Assembly (NCBI GenBank): GCA_937916405.1
Contig: CALFUF010000092.1
Location: forward strand, 1-20,176
Direction of reading: 5' to 3'
Length of the DNA stretch: 20,176 nt
Source: an uncultured Prevotella sp.
Lineage (GTDB): Bacteria > Bacteroidota > Bacteroidia > Bacteroidales > Bacteroidaceae
Position 1 is the stretch's first letter. Each line of letters starts with the position of its first letter. Shown piece by piece: positions 14,818 to 20,176 of the stretch. The notes below the pieces were generated by a model. The model ran no database searches, was not told where the DNA came from, and saw only the letters and a program-made list of their open reading frames with translations. A program made the translations under genes and the position numbers.

Positions 14818-16719
14818 CTACTTGATGATCGCACTCCATCCACCGCCAGGGGCAAGGTGCGCCTTCAGTTGGTCACCCTTTCTCACTGTCTGTGTAGTCT
14901 TCACATAGTCGTTTGCATCACGGTCGGCATTCACACCGTCCGCAAAAATCTCTGCCTGATGGTCACCCGTCGTCAGCATTGTCATAGGGATGGTGAGGTC
15001 ACGCGCAGTCCAATTCGTCATTGCCGAAACATACCACGTGGCTCCTTTGCGTTTGGCGATGACAGCATATTCGCCCAACTTACCATCGAGGGCAACAACC
15101 TCGTCGAAGACGGTAGGTATCTGACTGATGAAATCAGTGGTGGGTTGTTCACGCTCATACTTCGTTGGCGCATCGGCAAGCATCTGTAAAGGGGCGTCAA
15201 AGATTGTGTACATCGCTACCTGGTGGGCACGGGTGCCCTGACTCATCGGATGATCGTTATTGCCAAAGAACTCGGCACGGGTGGCATTTGTCATACTTCC
15301 AGGGGTGTAGTCTAATGGACCAACCAGTTGGCGCAGATAGGGAATCGAGACATCATAACGAGGCTGGTCATGTAAAGGACCGTCACCTACACGGGGTTCC
15401 CATTTCGAGTTCTCCAGTCCTTTCACACCCTCGAAATTCACAATATTGGGGTAAGCGACCTGAATACCCGTGGGTCGATAGCCGTGATAGTCGATTAACA
15501 GGTGGTTACGTGCCGCACAGTCAGCTATCTTCCAGGCAGAGCGCATCACTTCTTGATCGTCACGGTCGAAGAAGTCAACCTTAAACCCTTTCACACCCAG
15601 TGATGCATAATATTTGAAGTCATCTTCCGTGTTGTTGATACAATTACGCCATGAACTCCACAGGATGATACCCACCCCTTTCTTTTCGGCATAGGGTAAC
15701 AGACTGAGCAAGTCAATCTCTGGGTTCAACTCTGAGCGTAGCGACTCGTCGGTGCTCCATCCCTCATCGATGATGATATACTCCAGATGGTTCTTTGCCG
15801 CAAAATCGATGTAATAACGATAGGTGTCGGTATTCATGCCGGCACGGAAAGGTACACCAGTCAACATGGTGGAATTCCACCAGTCCCATGCCACCTTACC
15901 GGGGCGTATCCATGAAGTGTCGCTAATCTGGCACTGAGGACCAAAACGCTGGGGCAGATTAGCGGTCAACAGTTGCTGGTCTTTCTCTGTGACGAGAACG
16001 ATACGCCAAGGCAAACTGCCCTTTACGTCTTTGGCGATATAGTTGGCACGCTTGGTAGGTACGAGGTTCAGACGGGCATGGCCTCCTATCATCACTTCTG
16101 TGGGATAGGGAGCAAAAGTTGCTTTCAGTCCATGTGCTCCATTCTTCAGGAGGAACATACCCGGATAATCGATGGCTCCCATATCTGCAATGACAGCAAG
16201 TTTCCCCTCTGGCAAACGTATGGCAAGCGGGTTGATAGACAGGGAATCTGCAAACATCTTTGATAGTGGTTGCTCATCATAATACGACTCGAAACTATAG
16301 CAATAGCACTCACCGCCGCGGTTGTCGTTGACATAGGGGATGAATGCGTCATGGTCGGCAGTAAAGTTGAACTCTGCAGTCTCGTCATTGACAGTAATAC
16401 CTTTCTTGTCTAATACATGGATGCGATAGGCGGCGGCATCGTTGTCTGCACGAAACTCTACACGATATTGCTTGTTACTGATGATAGCTGTGTTCTTCGT
16501 CACCTTACCACTCATTTTCTGGAGAGCGCCGTTGAGTCCGATTTCCGAAGGAGCCAGCACCTGAGTTTTGCCATGTTGCACCTCCCAAGTGAGTTTTTGC
16601 ATGTCAGCATGGATCGTGATTACTAACTTACCGTCAGGGGATGCGACGGTGTAGTCCTTTGCGTTAGCACCCATAGTAAGGGTGAGTAGCATGATTAGTA
16701 GGAATGTCTTGGTTTTCAT
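14818..16719 (-). CDS. glycoside hydrolase family 97 protein, secreted
   Basis: This 633-residue protein belongs to GH97, alpha-glucosidases or alpha-galactosidases of Bacteroidota. It starts with a signal peptide (residues 1-20, cut after GANA), then a beta-sandwich N-domain (about 25-260), a TIM barrel (about 270-530, with KVAWDWWNST and IIIDEGWS) and a C-terminal beta domain. KVDFFDRDD (380-388) supplies an Asp at 382 where retaining GH97 enzymes have their nucleophile, and NFEG supplies Glu430; SusB-type inverting enzymes lack that Asp. I therefore lean towards a retaining alpha-galactosidase-like enzyme, as inference. I chose the ATG at 16719 over an in-frame TTG nine bases earlier. It follows mutS2 after 33 bases filled with an A-rich repeat, and no separate promoter is seen. 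Confidence 0.92.
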   Translation of the reverse strand: MKTKTFLLIMLLTLTMGANAKDYTVASPDGKLVITIHADMQKLTWEVQHGKTQVLAPSEIGLNGALQKMSGKVTKNTAIISNKQYRVEFRADNDAAAYRIHVLDKKGITVNDETAEFNFTADHDAFIPYVNDNRGGECYCYSFESYYDEQPLSKMFADSLSINPLAIRLPEGKLAVIADMGAIDYPGMFLLKNGAHGLKATFAPYPTEVMIGGHARLNLVPTKRANYIAKDVKGSLPWRIVLVTEKDQQLLTANLPQRFGPQCQISDTSWIRPGKVAWDWWNSTMLTGVPFRAGMNTDTYRYYIDFAAKNHLEYIIIDEGWSTDESLRSELNPEIDLLSLLPYAEKKGVGIILWSSWRNCINNTEDDFKYYASLGVKGFKVDFFDRDDQEVMRSAWKIADCAARNHLLIDYHGYRPTGIQVAYPNIVNFEGVKGLENSKWEPRVGDGPLHDQPRYDVSIPYLRQLVGPLDYTPGSMTNATRAEFFGNNDHPMSQGTRAHQVAMYTIFDAPLQMLADAPTKYEREQPTTDFISQIPTVFDEVVALDGKLGEYAVIAKRKGATWYVSAMTNWTARDLTIPMTMLTTGDHQAEIFADGVNADRDANDYVKTTQTVRKGDQLKAHLAPGGGWSAIIK

Positions 16720-16723
16720 ATTC

Positions 16724-16750
16724 TTCAATTTTTCAATCTCTCAATCTTTC
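16724..16750 (-). repeat. A-rich tandem ATTGAAAA repeat before the GH97 start
   Basis: On the minus strand the mutS2-GH97 spacer reads as three to four copies of an ATTGA(A/G)A(A/G)-like unit that ends four bases before the GH97 ATG. The unit and position match the block in front of the glycosyltransferase gene at 13643-13676. Confidence 0.65.
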
Positions 16751-16752
16751 CT

Positions 16753-19296
16753 TCACTCCAAGTCTACAACCGTAATGCCCGATCCGCCAAACTGAACGTG
16801 CTCATCTTTAGCACTCTTGACGTTGGGTACAGTATGTAGGTATTGGCGGATGAGTTGTCGCAGGATACCAGAACCCGTGCCATGCAGGATGCGAACACGA
16901 CTCATGCCCACTAAGATGGCATCGTCAATAAAGTGCATCACCGCATCCACAGCCTCGTCACCTCGCATACCACGAACATCCATGTCTTGATGGAAGTTAT
17001 ACTTGCGGTCCTCGATGGTGGCACTTGTCATACGGGTTGTATGAATAGCAAGTCCCGAATGGTCGTTCTTGATGGGTTCCTCGTTCGGCTTCTCGGCATG
17101 CTCCAACTGTTCCACCTTCATTTTGGTTTTCACGTCCCCAAAGATAACGACAGCGTTTTTGCCTTGTATGCTCATCACCTTACCAATGGTGTTCAGTCCT
17201 TTGATGCGGACAGTGTCACCGTTGGCAATAGGTTTGGTAGATGTGGTAGGTTTTATAGGTGTGGTAAGGGATAGAGAGGAGGATTTCTTCTCTTCCTTTT
17301 CTTTCTTTCGTTTCTCCTTACGAGCCTTACGCTCTTCCATCTGACGCAGTTTCTTGGCGAAGTCCTCCTCGCTCATCAGCCCCTGCTGGTCGTCATTGGT
17401 CACCTGCTTGCGGAACTCGTTCAGTTCCTCACGCACCAGTCGGGTACGCTCCTTTTCAGCCTGTGCTTCCTTGATTTCACGGATGGTATTCTCTATCTTA
17501 CGGTTCGCCTCAGCCAGCAACTCCTCTGCCTGTTGTTGGGCACGACGTAGAATCGCCTTACGCTCACGGTCTATCTCCTCCAAGTTACTCTCATAGCGTT
17601 GGATATGTCCCTCCAGTGATTTCTCATGCTGGTGGATGGTCTGACGCTTGCCTTCCCAATAACGTTTGTCACGGACAATGTCCTGCAGATACTTATCACT
17701 TTGGATATACTCAGAACCGACTATCTCAGAGGCATCATGGATGACCTCCTCAGGCATTCCCGTCTTACGGGCTATCTCGATGGCAAACGAGGAACCTGGC
17801 TGTCCGATGGCAAGTTGGAAAAGTGCCTGCATCTGATGGCGGTCGTAGAGCATCGCGCCATTGACAACACCCTCATGGTCCTCAGCAAAATGTTTCAGGT
17901 TCTGATAGTGAGTGGTAATCACACCAAAAGCTTGCTTCTGCCAGAACTGCTTCAGTACCGCCTCGGCGATGGCTCCGCCAATGGTCGGTTCCGTACCTCC
18001 TCCAAACTCGTCTATTAATAATAAGGTACGGGAATTAGACTGCTTCATCATGTTCTTCATGTTCAGCAGATGGCTAGAGTAGGTAGACAGATCGTCGGCT
18101 ATTGACTGCTCGTCACCGATGTCTATCATGATATGTTGGAAGATACCAACGGTAGAACGGTCACCGATAGGTATACTGAGTCCGCATTGTAACATGTATT
18201 GGAACAGTCCGACCGTTTTCAGACAGACAGACTTACCACCCGCATTTGGACCAGAGATAATCAGTAATCGCTTCTCCTGTGTCAGAGTGATATCAAGAGG
18301 AACTACTTTCTTGTCTTGTCGTATTAATGAGCGTCGCAGGATAGGATGGATAGCACGTATCCAGTCAATGTATGGCTCATCTTTCACATGTGGCTCAAAG
18401 GCGAGCATCTCTTGAGCCAGTTCTGCCTTGGCACGGATCAAGTCTATCTGTGCCAAGAACTGATAAGAGTCAAGTATTTCTTGTACATGAGGGCGTAACT
18501 CGTCAGAGAAAACGGTCAGTATGCGAATAATCTCACGACGCTCTGCCGCTTCCAGCTCTCGCACTTTGTTATTCGCCTCCACCACTTCGGTAGGCTCGAT
18601 GAATACCGTCTTACCTGTGGCACTCTCGTCATGGACGATACCCTTGATTCGTCGTTTCAGTCCTGGTGCCACAGGAATGACTAATCTTCCATCACGCATC
18701 GTGGGTGCCACGTCTTTATCAACTAATCCGTCTTTTTGGGCTGCATGCAGAATAGTATATAAGGTACGGGAGATGCTGCCTTCCGTCTGTGCGATATCAT
18801 GTCGAATACCGGCTAGCGTCATGGTAGCAGAGTCTTTGATCTTTCCAAACTTGTCAAGGATGGAGTCAATGCGACGTATCATGGCGGGGAAGGTAAGTAC
18901 ATCTTCTGCAAGACGATGTAATGCAGGGTAGGGGTATTCTGGGTTGTCCCCATCTCCTCCGTTCTTATTCAGGAAATTGACAATTTGTGCGATGGTCTCC
19001 AAAGAACGGCGTAAATCGAAAAGTTCACTCTCCTCCAGATGGGTGTTCTCTAACCGTATGCGGGCTATTGACTCTCGGACATCGAAGAAATAGTTAAGTG
19101 GGAAACTCTCAGCCTCTTGTTGTATGCGGCGGAACTCACGCACCTGCTCCAACCATTCGTTGATGGTCTCCGTATCGTCAGTGAAAGCAATCTCATCCAC
19201 TTTCTCCTTGCCCAATGTACTCAGACATTGTGCCTTCAAAAGCGTCCGTATCTCGTCGAAGCCAATCTTCGCTTCAAAGTTCTTGGGGTAAATCAT
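16753..19296 (-). CDS. mutS2: MutS2-family ATPase/endonuclease
   Basis: This 847-residue protein has the full MutS2 layout. A clamp and lever region (about 1-320) is followed by the ATPase with Walker A GPNAGGKS (349-356) and Walker B LLLIDEFGGGTEP (425-437). A long charged coiled coil covers about 525-660, a basic linker rich in Lys/Glu about 655-690, and a KOW-like stretch (GDTVRIKGLNTIGKVMSIQ) precedes the C-terminal Smr domain (about 770-847) with DVRG and HGTGSGILR (805-813). MutS2 proteins suppress recombination or act in ribosome collision rescue by splitting stalled ribosomes; which role applies here cannot be told. Its ATG lies four bases after the -7 box, so the mRNA should be leaderless. 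GH97 is next in the operon. Confidence 0.96.
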   Translation of the reverse strand: MIYPKNFEAKIGFDEIRTLLKAQCLSTLGKEKVDEIAFTDDTETINEWLEQVREFRRIQQEAESFPLNYFFDVRESIARIRLENTHLEESELFDLRRSLETIAQIVNFLNKNGGDGDNPEYPYPALHRLAEDVLTFPAMIRRIDSILDKFGKIKDSATMTLAGIRHDIAQTEGSISRTLYTILHAAQKDGLVDKDVAPTMRDGRLVIPVAPGLKRRIKGIVHDESATGKTVFIEPTEVVEANNKVRELEAAERREIIRILTVFSDELRPHVQEILDSYQFLAQIDLIRAKAELAQEMLAFEPHVKDEPYIDWIRAIHPILRRSLIRQDKKVVPLDITLTQEKRLLIISGPNAGGKSVCLKTVGLFQYMLQCGLSIPIGDRSTVGIFQHIMIDIGDEQSIADDLSTYSSHLLNMKNMMKQSNSRTLLLIDEFGGGTEPTIGGAIAEAVLKQFWQKQAFGVITTHYQNLKHFAEDHEGVVNGAMLYDRHQMQALFQLAIGQPGSSFAIEIARKTGMPEEVIHDASEIVGSEYIQSDKYLQDIVRDKRYWEGKRQTIHQHEKSLEGHIQRYESNLEEIDRERKAILRRAQQQAEELLAEANRKIENTIREIKEAQAEKERTRLVREELNEFRKQVTNDDQQGLMSEEDFAKKLRQMEERKARKEKRKKEKEEKKSSSLSLTTPIKPTTSTKPIANGDTVRIKGLNTIGKVMSIQGKNAVVIFGDVKTKMKVEQLEHAEKPNEEPIKNDHSGLAIHTTRMTSATIEDRKYNFHQDMDVRGMRGDEAVDAVMHFIDDAILVGMSRVRILHGTGSGILRQLIRQYLHTVPNVKSAKDEHVQFGGSGITVVDLE

Positions 19297-19300
19297 GTTG

Positions 19301-19332
19301 CAAATTTACGATTTTTCATTCGGATATGCAAA
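19301..19332 (-). promoter_or_regulatory. promoter of the mutS2-GH97 operon, leaderless
   Basis: TTTG (19332-19329), 20 bases, TAAATTTG (19308-19301). Only CAAC separates the -7 box from the ATG at 19296. Confidence 0.75.
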
Positions 19333-19346
19333 AAGTCTGTTTAAAA

Positions 19347-19378
19347 TTTGGTTAATTCAGAAAAACAGTGTAATTTTG
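19347..19378 (+). promoter_or_regulatory. promoter of tRNA-Ser
   Basis: TTTG (19347-19350), 20 bases, TAATTTTG (19371-19378). It is back to back with the mutS2 promoter; the two -33 elements are 14 bases apart. Confidence 0.75.
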
Positions 19379-19407
19379 CACCCGCTTTTGGAGATATCGA
19401 CAGCACT

Positions 19408-19495
19408 GGAGAGATGGTAGAGTGGTCGATTACAGTAGTCTTGAAAACTACCGTACCGAGAGGTACCGGGGGTTCGAATCCCTCTCTCTCCGCCA
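19408..19495 (+). tRNA. tRNA-Ser (anticodon TGA)
   Basis: This 88-base class II tRNA has a 7-bp acceptor stem (GGAGAGA with TCTCTCC), discriminator G and an encoded CCA at 19493-19495. The anticodon loop CTTGAAA is closed by GTAGT/ACTAC, giving TGA at 19442-19444. The long variable arm (GTACC-GAGA-GGTAC) identifies serine. It has its own promoter and a hairpin terminator immediately after. Confidence 0.97.
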
Positions 19496-19499
19496 ACGA

Positions 19500-19534
19500 A
19501 AAAGAGCATCCGAGTAGGTTTCGGGTGCTCTTTT
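19500..19534 (+). terminator. terminator of tRNA-Ser
   Basis: AAAAGAGCATCCGA (19500-19513) pairs with TCGGGTGCTCTTTT (19521-19534) through one G-U pair around a seven-base loop, followed by CTTTG. This is a canonical intrinsic terminator. Confidence 0.85.
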
Positions 19535-19554
19535 CTTTGTGGCCGGGGGCGGCT

Positions 19555-19596
19555 TGTGCTTGCCAGAAGGCGCTCTGTGCTGGTCAGAAGGCGGTC
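19555..19596. repeat. tandem 21-base duplication
   Basis: Two adjacent 21-base units, TGTGCTtGcCAGAAGGCGctc and its copy, differ at three positions. They sit in G+C-rich sequence between the tRNA-Ser terminator and the smalltalk gene. No frame across them is convincing. Confidence 0.6.
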
Positions 19597-19621
19597 GGGC
19601 CGTGGCCCATGCAGGTTTAGA

Positions 19622-19638
19622 GCCCCTTGGTAAGGGGC
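19622..19638 (-). terminator. candidate terminator after the smalltalk gene
   Basis: GCCCCTT and AAGGGGC form a perfect 7-bp stem with a three-base loop, 15 bases beyond the smalltalk stop on the minus strand. Only a weak T-tract (TCTAAA) follows, so efficiency is doubtful. Confidence 0.45.
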
Positions 19639-19653
19639 GGCTATAATGCAGGG

Positions 19654-19755
19654 TTATAACCCCATACATGATACTGTCCCTAATGCGGTCAGGGCAGCGG
19701 TGAGGATGCTGACGATGATCTGCAGGATGGTCTTCCAAGTTTCTTTGTTCTTCAT
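19654..19755 (-). CDS. smalltalk family peptide, 33 residues
   Basis: The 33-codon frame starts MKNKETWKTILQIIVSILT and ends with SCMGL. A charged start (MKNKETWKT), one hydrophobic helix (about 9-28, LQIIVSILTAALTALG) and a Cys three residues from the end are the hallmarks of the 'smalltalk' peptides of Bacteroidales. These are named from sequence conservation and have no assigned function. The typical context, an HU-like DNA-binding protein immediately upstream on the same strand, is present here: that gene ends 35 bases before this start. The N-acetylmuramoyl-alanine amidase that often follows is absent. The helix plus the Cys could make it a single-span or lipid-modified membrane peptide, which is inference. 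It is too short for ordinary gene callers and is often missed. Confidence 0.82.
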   Translation of the reverse strand: MKNKETWKTILQIIVSILTAALTALGTVSCMGL

Positions 19756-19790
19756 GGTGCTTCATGTTTAGAGGGTTAGTAAGTTTTTGC

Positions 19791-20176
19791 TTAGTCGCCG
19801 TCGCCTGATACTGGCGTGCTGCCGCCTCCGCCCTCAGAGCTGCCGCTGTCCTCAGAGCCTCCGGAGCCTGAATCGCTGCCGCTGTCCTCAGAGCTGCCTG
19901 AGCCGCCATCAGAGCCGCCGTCCTCCTCCTCATCCTCCTTCGGCAGGAGCGAGTCGATGCAGATGAACTCGGCCTTCTTGAGGAACTCGCGGCTGGAGAT
20001 GTTCTCCTCCTGAGCCTGCTCGGGCAGGAACCGGATGTGGAGCGCCTTCAGGTGCTTGCCGACGTTGAAGTCCTCCTTCGTGTTGGCACCGCTCTTCTGG
20101 TTTTCGAGCGTGCAGTAGAACGTGCCGAGGCCCTCGATCTTCACCTTCTTCGAGTTGAGCAGCATCTCCACCAGAC
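19791..20176 (-). CDS. HU-like (HU-HIG type) DNA-binding protein, 5' end outside window
   Basis: The frame is open to the right edge, so about the first third of the protein is missing; the GTG at 20171 is an internal codon, not a start. The visible part begins with VEMLLNSKKVKIEGLGTFYCTLEN and HLKALHIRFLPEQ, the second half of an HU-like fold as in the HU-HIG proteins of Bacteroidales. The last 50 residues are an acidic, low-complexity tail of Ser, Gly, Glu and Asp with a 12-residue period (SEDSGSDSGSGG repeated). The DNA repeats with it: the same 20 bases occur at 19839-19858 and 19875-19894. Third codon positions are markedly G+C-rich against mutS2. It pairs with the smalltalk peptide downstream. 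These proteins are presumed nucleoid or regulatory factors. Confidence 0.85.
   Translation of the reverse strand, partial: LVEMLLNSKKVKIEGLGTFYCTLENQKSGANTKEDFNVGKHLKALHIRFLPEQAQEENISSREFLKKAEFICIDSLLPKEDEEEDGGSDGGSGSSEDSGSDSGSGGSEDSGSSEGGGGSTPVSGDGD

Noticed and set aside
19448..19933. Minus-strand 161-codon frame ending in [13 protein letters not shown]
   Set aside because: Its end is the antisense of tRNA-Ser and the rest overlaps the smalltalk and HU-like genes in another frame; low-complexity alanine runs come from the Ser/Gly tail repeats.
19791..20171. Complete HU-like gene starting at GTG 20171
   Set aside because: The frame stays open to the window edge and the first half of the HU fold is missing, so it is a partial gene.
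19622..20176. Prophage or mobile element end beside tRNA-Ser
   Set aside because: No integrase, structural phage gene or repeated tRNA 3' end is seen; HU-like plus smalltalk is an ordinary Bacteroidales pair.

Overview
The window looks like a chromosomal segment of a Bacteroidales bacterium, most likely Prevotella-like. Supporting signs are Bacteroidota-type promoters (TTTG, 20-base spacer, TAnnTTTG), the lack of strong Shine-Dalgarno sequences, DUF6452/DUF6048 and DUF4199 families, an HU-like DNA-binding protein paired with a 33-residue 'smalltalk' peptide, a GH97 glycosidase and a compact bacterial SRP RNA. The species cannot be fixed from the sequence alone.

Region 1 (about 1-8290) is accessory and visibly A+T-richer. 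A minus-strand operon encodes a PLD-type restriction-endonuclease-like protein (NgoFVII/BfiI-like), an alpha-class adenine methyltransferase, a beta-class (type III Mod-like) methyltransferase with an extra C-terminal region, and a DUF262 (GmrS/SspE-like) protein that runs off the left edge. Directly upstream lies a frameshifted, truncated remnant of an HsdR-like N-terminal nuclease domain gene, which was not in any intact reading frame. Upstream again is an XRE-type repressor-like gene followed by an AlbA_2/GHKL-ATPase winged-helix regulator. An 830-base stretch (7460-8292) has no convincing protein gene. It holds a helically phased array of short GTTC-core repeats, a long hairpin, and a complete orphan promoter followed by a terminator hairpin, so it may encode a small RNA.

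Region 2 (8293-14204) is core-like: a small SAM methyltransferase and an AlkD-type DNA alkylation repair protein diverge from a shared promoter region. Facing the repair gene is the end of a six-gene minus-strand operon: DUF4199 membrane protein, membrane-anchored GT2 glycosyltransferase, DUF6452 lipoprotein, DUF6048 envelope protein, ApbE flavinyltransferase and a Crp/Fnr regulator.

Region 3 (14205-14610) carries the SRP RNA gene and tRNA-Thr(TGT) in tandem behind one strong promoter, closed by a 20-bp perfect hairpin. Region 4 (14818-19296) is a mutS2-GH97 operon on the minus strand. Region 5 (19347-20176) has tRNA-Ser(TGA), fired divergently from mutS2, then the smalltalk peptide and an HU-like protein with an acidic Ser/Gly-rich tail that is cut by the right edge.

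The most interesting part is region 1: one cleavage-module candidate, two methyltransferases of opposite classes and a DUF262 protein in one operon, built beside the scar of a different restriction system.
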